Assembly (NCBI GenBank): GCA_937924905.1
Contig: CALDUK010000013.1
Location: 1-33,208 of the forward strand
Source: an uncultured Paracoccaceae bacterium
GTDB lineage: Bacteria > Pseudomonadota > Alphaproteobacteria > Rhodobacterales > Rhodobacteraceae
Reading direction: 5' to 3'
DNA: 33,208 nt
This document shows, one piece after another, positions 7,229 to 15,344 of this stretch. The notes beneath the pieces are model-generated. The model saw only the letters and a program-made list of their open reading frames with translations, searched no databases and had not been told where the DNA came from. Within the stretch, counting starts at the first letter, position 1. Every line of letters begins with the position of its first letter. The position numbers and the translations under genes were made by a program.

Positions 7229-9322
7229 TCAAGTGGACGACCCGTCGTTGCCGGGCTGAACACGGGGGCGCGGGCGGGCTTGGCGGCGGCTGGGTGCAGT
7301 TTCGGTCGCCGGGGCCGCAGACCGGGCCGTTGGGCGCGCTTTGGGCCGCAGAAAGTTGCCTTTTGTCGCGGTACGCGTGTGGCCCGGGCGGCCGGTGATT
7401 TCGTCGCGGAACGATATATTGGCGATTTTGCCCGTCAATTGCGCGCGGTAAACCGGCAGGCTTTCAGAGACACGCATGACATAGTTGCGCGTCTCGTCAA
7501 ATGGCATGTGTTCGATCCAGTCAACGATGTCGATCTGGCCGCGTGTCGGGTCGCCCAGACGATCCATCCAGCGAAGCGGGCGACCGGGGCCTGCGTTGTA
7601 GCCAGCGGCAACCATGATGATATTGCCGTCGAAGGTTTCCATCAGCTCGTCGAGATAGGCATTGCCAAGCCGCGCGTTATAGGCCGGGTCGGTCAGCAAG
7701 CGGCTGTGTTCATAGCGAATGTTCAAATCCCGTGCGACGGCTTTCGCAGTGGCGGGCATCAGTTGCATCAGCCCTTTCGCCCCGGCCCCGCTTTGCACGC
7801 CGGGGTCAAATTCGCTTTCGCGCCGGGCGATGGCAAGCGACAACGCGCGTTCGATCGGCGCTTGGACCTGACCCAGGCTGGTCACCGGGTAATAGACATG
7901 GGGAATGACGATGCCGCGCCGGGCGGCCTGTTTTCCGATCATCACCGCCAGATGCGGCTCGTTCTGTGACAGGACAAAATCGCCGAGGCTGGCGATCAAT
8001 TCTTTGGGCAAGGTTTCGGTCAGGTGGCGCAGGAAATGTTCGGCCCGGTTCTGGTCGCCGATTTGCACGAAATAGCGCGCGGCCTGAAAGACCGAGTTGT
8101 CGCCAAGCGGGGTGTCGGACCAATGCGGTGCCGCAACGCGCTGGGCGAGCGCCGGGTCGTGGGTGCGACCCAGACGTTCGGCGGCGAGAAGGCCGTAGAA
8201 ACTGGTCTGATATTCGGCCCCGAACGCATAGGCCAGCGCGGCGCTTTCTGCGTCGCCCTGTGCTTCATGCGCGCGGCCTTCCCAATATCCGGCGCGTCCC
8301 AGCGAAATCGGTGTTTCAACTGCGCCCCGGAAGCGCTGGAAATGCTGAACCGCAGTTGCGCCGTCTTTTTTGTAGGTCAGGGCAATATAGCCCGCGAGCC
8401 ATTCGAGATCGGCAAAATGCGCTCCTTCGGTCAGCCCGTGTTCAGACGCAAGCTCATACGCGTTCACGGTGCGGCCCGCGCGCATTTCTGACCGCGCAAA
8501 GCTGCGGCGCCATCCGGCCCACATTTGCGGCTGGCCAAGCGCGTCGGGGCTGGCCGCATAGATCACCGCCATCGCTTCGGCGCTGCGGCCTTTGCGGGCG
8601 CGCCATTGCATGCGTTCGAACGCAAGGCCCGGATCGGATTGCAGGCTTTGCGGCACCGCTTCGATCAATGTGTCGACGCCGTTCTTGTCATCGCGCAGGG
8701 CCATGCGGGCGCGGGCCAGTTTCTGCCAGCCGGGGCTGACATAGGCGAACATGCGTTCAGCAGCCTTGGGCGCATCCCGCCAAAGCAGCATATCAAGCCG
8801 GGTTTGGTGGTGGTCGGCCAATTTGGCGCCATATGCGTTCAGCAGCGCGCGTTCATCGGCCTGGGTCATGATCATTGTGCGCCAAGTCAGAATCGCCAGA
8901 TCATGGGTGGTGTTCAAATCGCCCCGGGCGCGATGCGCGGCGATAAGCGCGCGTGCCCCGCGCCCGGTTTGCGGCGAAGCATCACCGAAGAAGCGCAGCA
9001 CATCATCCGGGCGCTGGCCAATGGGCAGCGTCGCTTCCATTTCGCGGCGCAGTCGTTTGAGCCCGGGCCAATCAGGCTTGCGGTCCAGAAAGGCGAGCGC
9101 GGCATCAAAATTGCCCGTGCCGGATCTCAGCCGTTGCCATTCCGCGATGTCACGGCGAACGGACATGGAAACTGGCTTTGCCTCGGCCGCGATTTGCGCC
9201 TGGGTTTGCGATGGGCCACGCGTACTGTCCGCGACACGGACAGGCGTCTCGGCGAAGGCGCTTGTCGCGCACAGCAGGGAAGCCGCGAAGAGGGCCCTGA
9301 ACATTGGCAGCGTTCCGTCCAT
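7229..9322 (-). CDS. Soluble lytic murein transglycosylase (Slt type)
   Basis: Periplasmic enzyme that cleaves the MurNAc-GlcNAc bond of peptidoglycan with 1,6-anhydro ring formation. It has 697 residues from ATG 9322, which has GAGG about nine bases upstream. The signal peptide follows (MFRALFAASLLCATSAFA, predicted cleavage before ETP). A long helical-repeat region resembling the Slt70 U-domain fills residues about 30-480. The SLT catalytic domain follows: ALSLAIARRESEFDP holds the catalytic Glu, with GAKGLMQLMPATA and AGYNAGPGRPLRW downstream. The last 60 residues are Arg/Pro/Ala-rich and low in complexity. A longer reading frame to 9388 would put a non-signal sequence first and was not chosen; ATG 9304 is a possible later start. 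Confidence 0.93.
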   Translation of the reverse strand: MDGTLPMFRALFAASLLCATSAFAETPVRVADSTRGPSQTQAQIAAEAKPVSMSVRRDIAEWQRLRSGTGNFDAALAFLDRKPDWPGLKRLRREMEATLPIGQRPDDVLRFFGDASPQTGRGARALIAAHRARGDLNTTHDLAILTWRTMIMTQADERALLNAYGAKLADHHQTRLDMLLWRDAPKAAERMFAYVSPGWQKLARARMALRDDKNGVDTLIEAVPQSLQSDPGLAFERMQWRARKGRSAEAMAVIYAASPDALGQPQMWAGWRRSFARSEMRAGRTVNAYELASEHGLTEGAHFADLEWLAGYIALTYKKDGATAVQHFQRFRGAVETPISLGRAGYWEGRAHEAQGDAESAALAYAFGAEYQTSFYGLLAAERLGRTHDPALAQRVAAPHWSDTPLGDNSVFQAARYFVQIGDQNRAEHFLRHLTETLPKELIASLGDFVLSQNEPHLAVMIGKQAARRGIVIPHVYYPVTSLGQVQAPIERALSLAIARRESEFDPGVQSGAGAKGLMQLMPATAKAVARDLNIRYEHSRLLTDPAYNARLGNAYLDELMETFDGNIIMVAAGYNAGPGRPLRWMDRLGDPTRGQIDIVDWIEHMPFDETRNYVMRVSESLPVYRAQLTGKIANISFRDEITGRPGHTRTATKGNFLRPKARPTARSAAPATETAPSRRQARPRPRVQPGNDGSST

Positions 9323-9366
9323 CCTTTGCCCCTCAGCTTTGCAAAGAAAGCACAGATACCCCTCTC

Positions 9367-9393
9367 TTGGCAATTCTCTTGGTCGCATATAGT
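9367..9393 (+). promoter_or_regulatory. dapA: Possible dapA promoter
   Basis: TTGGCA (9367-9372) and TATAGT (9388-9393) are separated by 15 bases, slightly short of the sigma-70 optimum, and lie 38 bases before the dapA ATG in a 109-base divergent region shared with the transglycosylase gene. This is a visual match only. Confidence 0.35.
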
Positions 9394-9431
9394 GTCCGCC
9401 CGCTCAATGTCGGCCTGCGGAGGATGCAAAA

Positions 9432-10307
9432 ATGTTTCAGGGTTCTATGACTGCGTTGGTAACGCCGTTCAAAGATGGCGACGTTGATGTCGATGCTCTG
9501 AAATCTTTGGTCGACTGGCAGATCGACTGCGGCACCCGTGCGCTGGTGCCTGTGGGGACGACCGGCGAAAGCCCGACGCTTAGCCATGCCGAGCATGAGA
9601 TGGTCATCGAAGAAGTCACAAAAGCCTGCGGCGGGCGGGTGCCGGTGGTTGCCGGTGCAGGGTCGAACAACACCGCCGAAGGTGTGCGGTTGATGAAACA
9701 CGCCGCATCGGTCGGCGCAGACGCGGCTTTGGTTGTAACGCCGTATTACAACAAGCCTACACAAGAAGGGCTGTATCAGCATTTCAAGGCCATGCATGAC
9801 GCAGCGGACCTGCCGATCATCATCTACAACATTCCGCCGCGTTGCGTGGTCGATATGTCGCCTGAAACCATGGGGCGGCTGGCCGAGCTGCCGCGTATTG
9901 TTGGCGTCAAGGACGCAACAGGCGATATCAGCCGGGTCGCCAAACAGCGCATGACCTGTGGCACCGATTTCGTGCAGTTGTCGGGCGAGGACGCGACCGC
10001 CATCAGTTTTAACGCGCAAGGCGGCGTAGGGTGCATCAGCGTCACCGCCAATGTTGCGCCTGCCTTGTGTGCGCAGATGCAGAACGCGACTTTGGCCGGG
10101 GATTACAAGACGGCGCTGGACGTAACCGACCGTCTGATGCCCCTGCATATTGCGATTTTCCTGGAACCCGGATTGATAGGCGCGAAATACGCGCTGTCGC
10201 TTCTGGACAAGTGTTCGGACGAGGTCCGCTTGCCGCATGTGCCGCTGAGCGATGGCACAAAGGGGGCCATCAAAGATGCGATGGTGCATGCCGGCCTTTT
10301 GAACTGA
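9432..10307 (+). CDS. dapA: 4-hydroxy-tetrahydrodipicolinate synthase (DapA)
   Basis: First committed enzyme of the diaminopimelate/lysine route, condensing pyruvate with aspartate semialdehyde. It has 291 residues, the normal length. Lys160 (GVKDATGD) forms the pyruvate Schiff base, Tyr132 (IIYNIPPR) completes the catalytic triad with Thr43-Thr44 ([11 protein letters not shown]), and [14 protein letters not shown] is a family signature. GGAGG at 9419-9423 precedes ATG 9432. It is divergent from a peptidoglycan lytic enzyme and upstream of smpB. The product feeds both lysine synthesis and cell-wall meso-diaminopimelate. Confidence 0.97.
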   Translation: MFQGSMTALVTPFKDGDVDVDALKSLVDWQIDCGTRALVPVGTTGESPTLSHAEHEMVIEEVTKACGGRVPVVAGAGSNNTAEGVRLMKHAASVGADAALVVTPYYNKPTQEGLYQHFKAMHDAADLPIIIYNIPPRCVVDMSPETMGRLAELPRIVGVKDATGDISRVAKQRMTCGTDFVQLSGEDATAISFNAQGGVGCISVTANVAPALCAQMQNATLAGDYKTALDVTDRLMPLHIAIFLEPGLIGAKYALSLLDKCSDEVRLPHVPLSDGTKGAIKDAMVHAGLLN

Positions 10308-10348
10308 GCCTAGACAGGGCCGGTTGAAGACCCTATCTCGACCCGGTC

Positions 10349-10822
10349 ATGGCAAATCAAAAAGACAACGAAAACTATAAGGTGATCGCTGAAAACCGGC
10401 GCGCGCGATACGACTATGCCATTGAGGAAGATCTTGAATGCGGGATCGCCTTGACGGGGTCCGAGGTCAAATCGCTGCGGATTGGGCAATCGAATATCGC
10501 TGAAAGCTATGCGTCGGTTGAAGATGGCGAGTTGTGGTTGGTGAACAGCTATATCGCACCTTACGAACAGGCGATGTTCGGGCACCCGGACAGGCGGCGT
10601 CGCAAATTGCTGGTTTCAAAAAAGCAACTGTCTGATCTGTGGAATGCGACGCAGCGCAAGGGCATGACGTTGGTGCCGCTGGTTCTGTATTTCAATCACC
10701 GGGGCCGCGCCAAGATCAAGATCGGTTTGGCCAAGGGTAAGAAAACCCACGATAAACGCGAAACCGAGGCCAAACGTGACTGGAGCCGGCAAAAACAACG
10801 GCTGCTAAAAGAACACGGTTGA
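10349..10822 (+). CDS. smpB: SsrA-binding protein SmpB
   Basis: Binds tmRNA and brings it to stalled ribosomes for trans-translation. It has 157 residues with the OB-fold core: [22 protein letters not shown] near residues 33-54, [12 protein letters not shown], and [25 protein letters not shown]. The C-terminal tail ([24 protein letters not shown]) is the basic helix that occupies the mRNA channel. It follows dapA by 41 bases on the same strand, an arrangement I recall from other alphaproteobacteria. No tmRNA gene was seen in the window. Confidence 0.97.
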   Translation: MANQKDNENYKVIAENRRARYDYAIEEDLECGIALTGSEVKSLRIGQSNIAESYASVEDGELWLVNSYIAPYEQAMFGHPDRRRRKLLVSKKQLSDLWNATQRKGMTLVPLVLYFNHRGRAKIKIGLAKGKKTHDKRETEAKRDWSRQKQRLLKEHG

Positions 10823-10925
10823 GAGATTTCCCGCCTGTCCGGCGCAGGCTGTGCGGGTGCCGGTTGTCTTGGCTGTCCCGCTCACTTAGGCAAGGTGCAC
10901 AATCTGCGAGCGACATGGGTGGGAT

Positions 10926-11882
10926 ATGTTTGCGGTCTTAGACACCAAATGGGGTGAGCCGACGCTTGGCGAGCCCAGCGGCACGATCACCTGGTCAAAT
11001 GAACTGGGTGGCGATCTTGTTTTGTCACAAGGCACCACGGATGCCGATATTGATGCGGCTTTGGCCGCGGCGTTTGACCGGTGGGAAAATGTGGCTGCCA
11101 TTGACTTTGAGCAGGTGGATTCGGGCGGCGACGTTGTTGTCAGCGCCGCGTCCCTGAACGAAGACCGCATGGACGGTGACCCGTTTGTTGCGGGTGTGGC
11201 CACCTGGGAACCGGACTTTCCCGGCCAACTGAACGAAGTGACAGCAGGCACCGTCGAATTTGCGGACGAATTGCTTTGGTCGCCCGATGGTACGGATGGC
11301 ACGAACTTCTTTGCAATCGCCCTGCACGAGATTGGCCATATCATTGGGTTGGATCATCCGGGTGACGCAAGCCAGATTATGAATTCCACAATCTTTGTCG
11401 ATGATCTGGGCGCGGGTGACATCGAAGGTGCGCAGTATCTCTACGGTAGGGATGCAGGCGACGAAGTGGTTGATGTCGGCGAACCGGTCGACCCGGTGCA
11501 GCCGGTGAACCCGATGTCAGACGCGGACGATGCCGATGGTTCAAGCTCGGGCGGCATTGTCTTGGGCCTGTTGTTGGGACTGGTCGCTTTGATTGCAGGT
11601 ATATTTACCGGGGGTGCCGGGGCGGTTGTCGCAATGGCAGCGGGGCGAGTGACGGACAATGAAGGCGCGGAAGACGCCGACGATTCTGCCGGTAATGCGC
11701 ATGATCACCTTCATCTGAACGAAGACGGCACTGTTTCGCATGCTGTCTATATTGCGGACACGTTTCTGGCGGATATGCCAACCGTGAATGTTGGTCAGAT
11801 CGCGAACCCCTGTGGTTGCGTCGGCATGTGCGACCATATCGTCAATGACGGATCAGACGAGGTCGACGACCTGTTCGTCTGA
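10926..11882 (+). CDS. Matrixin-like zinc metalloprotease with hydrophobic segment and Cys-containing tail
   Basis: A 318-residue protein with an N-terminal metzincin domain. TKWGEPTLGEPSGTITWS opens it, and the zinc site HEIGHIIGLDH (His134, Glu135, His138, His144) with Met-turn Met152 (QIMNST) is complete, so proteolysis is plausible. After an acidic linker (about 175-207) comes a Gly/Ala/Leu-rich hydrophobic stretch (about 209-240), then an Asp/Glu/His-rich region, CGCVGMC (296-302), and an acidic end DEVDDLFV. No N-terminal signal peptide is visible. The C-terminal acid-then-hydrophobic end resembles type I secretion signals of serralysin-like proteases, but no RTX repeats are present. 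Substrate and location are unknown. Confidence 0.8.
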   Translation: MFAVLDTKWGEPTLGEPSGTITWSNELGGDLVLSQGTTDADIDAALAAAFDRWENVAAIDFEQVDSGGDVVVSAASLNEDRMDGDPFVAGVATWEPDFPGQLNEVTAGTVEFADELLWSPDGTDGTNFFAIALHEIGHIIGLDHPGDASQIMNSTIFVDDLGAGDIEGAQYLYGRDAGDEVVDVGEPVDPVQPVNPMSDADDADGSSSGGIVLGLLLGLVALIAGIFTGGAGAVVAMAAGRVTDNEGAEDADDSAGNAHDHLHLNEDGTVSHAVYIADTFLADMPTVNVGQIANPCGCVGMCDHIVNDGSDEVDDLFV

Positions 11883-11892
11883 GGCGCGGTGA

Positions 11893-12888
11893 TCAGGTGA
11901 AGATGCCTGTCACTCGTCCAAGCAGCATGAACGCGCGCGCGGTGCGCGTTTCGGCCAGTATGATCAGATCCTGATCGCTAAGCCCTGATATGAACTGCGA
12001 CAATGTCTGGTCGAAGGTCCGCAAAAAGTGGTGTGCGGCGTCCCGAAATATTGTGTCCTGTCGCATGCGCGCGGCGCTAAGTGCCAGGGACGAACGGTCC
12101 CTGATGCCGCCGATGCTGGCGACGGTCGGCCCGCGTGTTCCATCCGCAAAACTGCGCCAGACTTCGGGGCGCGCGCGTTCAGGTGACAGATCATCCATAT
12201 AAATGCCGTCCTGGCTGAGCAGTGTCAGCACATCCTGGCTGGCGCGAACCAGAACGGATGCGCGCGGGTCGGCCAAGGCGCGGCGAAGTGCGGCAAAGCC
12301 TGCGGTGTCATCGGCGGTTTCCGGAAAATTGAGCGCAGCCAGAAAATCGGTCGTGGCAAGCTTGGGCACCGGTGGCTCGGCCATGTCGAGATTGGGTTGG
12401 ATTTCAGCCTGATCTTCCGCGTCGCCCTGATGTTCGCCGTCTTCCGGGCGTTGGGTCGCAAAATGCGTCAGCGTTTGTTCGGCCCGTTGCTGGGCCTTGA
12501 CGATTTCATCGATCTTGCGTTCAACATTTGGCCCCATCGTTGTGGCCGAGAGCTGTGCCTGGCTGACATATATCTGGCGCATCGCATCCATTGAGGTCTG
12601 CAACCGCGCGCTTTCCTCGCGGATGACCTGTGAACTTTTCAGCGCAATGGCCGCAATCCAGATCAGCGCAATCGGGATGAATATGGCCAGACCGACAATC
12701 ACAAACCGAAGCGGGCCAAGCGTGCTGCCCGCACCAGTGCCCGCGACACTGAAAAAGACGATGGTGGCCAGAAACCAGGCACCGCTTGCCACCAATGCGA
12801 GACGGTCAATATGGTGCAACCCGTCAGACGCGGGTTGCTTTCCGTATATTCCGAGATCGACCGAAGAAGGTGGACGTGTGTCGCTCAT
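11893..12888 (-). CDS. Conserved-looking membrane protein of unknown function, two TM helices
   Basis: I do not recognise a named family. The 331-residue product has two predicted membrane helices (about 29-49, LALVASGAWFLATIVFFSVAG, and about 62-84), then a helical, probably coiled-coil segment (about 87-150) rich in Glu/Gln/Arg, an acidic linker, and a soluble C-terminal domain (about 175-331). The last contains FPETADDTAGFAALRRALAD and SALRMRQD-like helical stretches and ends RVTGIFT. The N-terminus is probably cytoplasmic, with the large domain on the same side. ATG 12888 has AGG eight bases upstream. It lies 10 bases downstream of greA on the same strand, so the two are likely co-transcribed. 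It is convergent with the metalloprotease gene, 10 bases between stops. Confidence 0.75.
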   Translation of the reverse strand: MSDTRPPSSVDLGIYGKQPASDGLHHIDRLALVASGAWFLATIVFFSVAGTGAGSTLGPLRFVIVGLAIFIPIALIWIAAIALKSSQVIREESARLQTSMDAMRQIYVSQAQLSATTMGPNVERKIDEIVKAQQRAEQTLTHFATQRPEDGEHQGDAEDQAEIQPNLDMAEPPVPKLATTDFLAALNFPETADDTAGFAALRRALADPRASVLVRASQDVLTLLSQDGIYMDDLSPERARPEVWRSFADGTRGPTVASIGGIRDRSSLALSAARMRQDTIFRDAAHHFLRTFDQTLSQFISGLSDQDLIILAETRTARAFMLLGRVTGIFT

Positions 12889-12898
12889 TTAGGGCCTG

Positions 12899-13369
12899 TC
12901 AGACGTAAGTGATGCTTAGAATCTCGTAGGCTCTTTCACCGCCGGGGGTGCGTACTTCGATGCTGTCGCCTTCGTCTTTGCCGATCAGCGCACGCGCCAG
13001 TGGTGATTTCATATTCAGTTTGCCGTTTTCGATATCCGCCTCGGGTTCGCCGACAATCTGATAGATTTTTTCTTCATCCGTATCTTCATCGACAATCTTG
13101 ATGGTTGCGCCGAACTTGATTGTGCCGGAAAGCGAGGCAGGGTCGATCACATCGGCAAGCGAAACGATCGCTTCCAGTTCCTTGATCCGGCCTTCGATAA
13201 AGCTCTGTTTCTCGCGGGCCGAATGATATTCGGCATTTTCGCTGAGATCCCCGTGTTCACGCGCCTCGGCAATCGCGCGGATAATGGCCGGGCGTTCGGT
13301 GGACTTGAGATGCTTCAATTCTTCATTGAGCGCGGTATAGCCCGCGCGGGTCAGCGGTATTTTGTCCAT
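12899..13369 (-). CDS. greA: Transcription elongation factor GreA
   Basis: Rescues backtracked RNA polymerase by stimulating cleavage of the nascent transcript in the secondary channel. It has 156 residues from ATG 13369. The coiled-coil domain contains [19 protein letters not shown] and [20 protein letters not shown], whose acidic tip residues (DLSENAEY) coordinate the catalytic Mg. The C-terminal FKBP-like domain ends [14 protein letters not shown] and [13 protein letters not shown]. The open frame extends upstream to 13498, but that 43-codon part is Pro/Ala-rich and unlike GreA, so it is not included. The leader carries GC-rich hairpins at 13409-13446. Confidence 0.97.
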   Translation of the reverse strand: MDKIPLTRAGYTALNEELKHLKSTERPAIIRAIAEAREHGDLSENAEYHSAREKQSFIEGRIKELEAIVSLADVIDPASLSGTIKFGATIKIVDEDTDEEKIYQIVGEPEADIENGKLNMKSPLARALIGKDEGDSIEVRTPGGERAYEILSITYV

Positions 13370-13408
13370 GAGACATACTCGAATTGCGAGGTTATCGAAG
13401 GGTTCTAA

Positions 13409-13446
13409 CGCCCCCGCCGGGGGGGGCGCAAGGGGGGGCGCTTGCG
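13409..13446. repeat. Homopolymer-rich GC hairpins in the greA leader
   Basis: On the plus strand CGCCCCC (13409-13415) pairs with GGGGGCG (13422-13428), and CGCAAG (13427-13432) pairs with CTTGCG (13441-13446); the two stems share bases 13427-13428. G-runs of eight and seven make a G-quadruplex possible on the plus strand. The region lies 40-77 bases upstream of greA, in its probable leader, and also upstream of the divergent ETF-QO promoter. Long G-runs are also prone to sequencing error. Confidence 0.5.
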
Positions 13447-13538
13447 GTGTCGTTAATGGCCGGGACGCCCAGGTTTGGCTTTGCAATGGTGCCGGCATCC
13501 TTTGCCAACCCGACGAAAGACAGGACGCAGGGTTGCAA

Positions 13539-13565
13539 TTGACCGGATATATTTTCGCTTATAGG
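13539..13565 (+). promoter_or_regulatory. Possible promoter for the ETF-QO gene
   Basis: TTGACC (13539-13544) and TATAGG (13560-13565) with a 15-base spacer, in an A/T-rich patch (GGATATATTTTCGC) of an otherwise GC-rich intergenic region, 33 bases before ATG 13598. This is a visual match only. Confidence 0.35.
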
Positions 13566-13567
13566 CA

Positions 13568-13577
13568 GATACGTATC
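13568..13577. promoter_or_regulatory. Perfect 10-base palindrome GATACGTATC before the ETF-QO gene
   Basis: GATACGTATC is a perfect dyad placed three bases after the candidate -10 and 20 bases before the start codon, where a repressor would overlap the transcription start. No regulator can be named from the sequence. Confidence 0.35.
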
Positions 13578-13597
13578 GGAAAAGAGGGAACATTTTC

Positions 13598-15250
13598 ATG
13601 GCCGAGATCGAACGCGAGAGCATGGAATACGATGTTGTTATCGTGGGCGCTGGCCCGGCGGGGCTGTCGGCAGCGATCCGCCTGAAACAATTGGATGCCG
13701 AACTGAGCGTTGTGGTGCTGGAAAAGGGTTCGGAAGTTGGCGCGCATATTCTGTCGGGCGCTGTGCTGGACCCCAGCGGGTTGACCCGTCTGATGCCCGA
13801 TTGGAAAGACAAAGGCGCACCGGTCACGGTCGAGGTAAAGAAAGACAAGTTTTTTGTTCTCGGTCAGACCGGCAAAATGCGGCTGCCGAATTTCCTGATG
13901 CCGCCCCTTATGAACAACCACGGCAATTACATCGTCTCGATGGGCAACGTCTGCCGCTGGATGGCAGAACAGGCCGAAAACCTGGGGGTCGAAATTTTCC
14001 CCGGCATGGCGTGTTCGGAACTGGTCTATGGCGATGCGGGCGAGGTCAAAGGTGTGGTGGCCGGCGTCTTTGGTCTGGAAGCCGATGGAACCTATGGCGA
14101 AAATACCGAGCCGGGGATGGAGCTGCACGGCAAATATGTTCTGCTGTCAGAAGGTGTGCGCGGGTCGCTGTCGAAGGAAGTGATCGCCAAATACCATCTG
14201 GATGCCGAATGCGATGTGCCAAAATTTGGCATTGGCATGAAGGAAATCTGGGAAGTCGATCCCGACAGACATGACGAAGGTCTTGTCCTGCATACGCTGG
14301 GCTGGCCTTTGGGATGGAAGCAGTCGGGCGGCAGCTTCATGTATCATCTTGATAACAATCAGGTCTACGTCGGTTATATCGTCGATCTGAACTATAAGAA
14401 CCCGCATCTGTTCCCCTATATGGAATTCCAGCGGTTCAAGCATCACCCCGAAGTTGCCAAGGTTCTGAAAGGCGGCAAACGCGTGGCTTATGGCGCGCGC
14501 GCTGTGACCAAAGGCGGCTTCCAGTCGATCCCGCAAGCGGCGTTCCCGGGCGGTGCTTTGCTGGGCTGTTCGCTGGGGCTGGTGAACCTGCCGCGCATAA
14601 AGGGCAATCACAACGCGATGCATTCCGGCATCGAAGCAGCCGAAGCGGTGTTCGGCGCCATTCGCGCGGGCCGGTCCGGCGATACATTGCAAAGCTATGA
14701 CTATAACCTGCGTCATGGACCCATTGGCAAAGATCTGAAACGCGTTCGGAACGTGGCCCCTTTGAATGCGCGGTTTGGCCCGTTGGGCGGTCTGGCGCTG
14801 GGCGGGTTCGATATGTGGTTTCAGACATTGTTCGGCGGGTTCAGCCTGTTCGGGACCAAGCGTCACGGCAAGACCGATGCGCAATCAACGGAACCGGCGT
14901 CGCAGCACAAGCCGATTGACTATCCAAAGCCCGATGGGGTTCTGTCTTTTGATCGACTGACCAACGTCAGTTTTTCGTTCACCAATCACGAAGAAACCCA
15001 GCCTGCGCATTTGCGGCTGAGCGACCCCGAGGTTCCGGTGAAAATCAATTGGGAAAAATATCACGGACCGTCCGAACGCTATTGTCCCGCCGGTGTCTAT
15101 GAATTTGTGGGTGACGGCGCTGAACGGGCGTTCCAGATCAATTTCCAGAACTGCGTCCACTGCAAGACCTGCGATATCAAGGACCCAAGCCAGAACATCA
15201 CCTGGACGACGCCGCAGGGTGGGGACGGGCCGAATTATCCGAATATGTAA
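13598..15250 (+). CDS. Electron transfer flavoprotein-ubiquinone oxidoreductase (ETF-QO)
   Basis: Inner-membrane-associated enzyme that passes electrons from reduced ETF (fatty acid and amino acid oxidation) to ubiquinone. It has 550 residues, typical. The FAD-binding dinucleotide fold starts DVVIVGAGPAGLSAAIRL near residue 10. The middle contains GLVLHTLGWPLG, SFMYHLDNNQVYVGYIVDLNY and the quinone-binding region with FPGGALLGCSLGLVNLPRIKG. The C-terminal [4Fe-4S] domain has CPAGVYEF followed by FQNCVHCKTCDIKDPSQNI, supplying four cysteines. It ends GGDGPNYPNM as in the family. GAGGG ten bases upstream of ATG 13598 is a good ribosome-binding site. The etfA and etfB partners are not in this window. 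Confidence 0.96.
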   Translation: MAEIERESMEYDVVIVGAGPAGLSAAIRLKQLDAELSVVVLEKGSEVGAHILSGAVLDPSGLTRLMPDWKDKGAPVTVEVKKDKFFVLGQTGKMRLPNFLMPPLMNNHGNYIVSMGNVCRWMAEQAENLGVEIFPGMACSELVYGDAGEVKGVVAGVFGLEADGTYGENTEPGMELHGKYVLLSEGVRGSLSKEVIAKYHLDAECDVPKFGIGMKEIWEVDPDRHDEGLVLHTLGWPLGWKQSGGSFMYHLDNNQVYVGYIVDLNYKNPHLFPYMEFQRFKHHPEVAKVLKGGKRVAYGARAVTKGGFQSIPQAAFPGGALLGCSLGLVNLPRIKGNHNAMHSGIEAAEAVFGAIRAGRSGDTLQSYDYNLRHGPIGKDLKRVRNVAPLNARFGPLGGLALGGFDMWFQTLFGGFSLFGTKRHGKTDAQSTEPASQHKPIDYPKPDGVLSFDRLTNVSFSFTNHEETQPAHLRLSDPEVPVKINWEKYHGPSERYCPAGVYEFVGDGAERAFQINFQNCVHCKTCDIKDPSQNITWTTPQGGDGPNYPNM

Positions 15251-15344
15251 CACTTGCGTCAGATGGTGTGGCTAAATTGACCCTTCGGATTGCCTGAGGT
15301 CCGGTGGCGCACTAGGCTTTCGGGAAGCTGAAAAGGGTTCGTAT

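Noticed and set aside
9333-10289. 318-codon minus-strand frame opposite dapA
   Set aside because: dapA has all catalytic residues; the antisense product is His/Arg-rich and unlike any family.
13370-13498. 43-codon N-terminal extension of greA
   Set aside because: Pro/Ala-rich, crosses the G-run hairpins, and is not part of Gre[12 protein letters not shown] is the family start.
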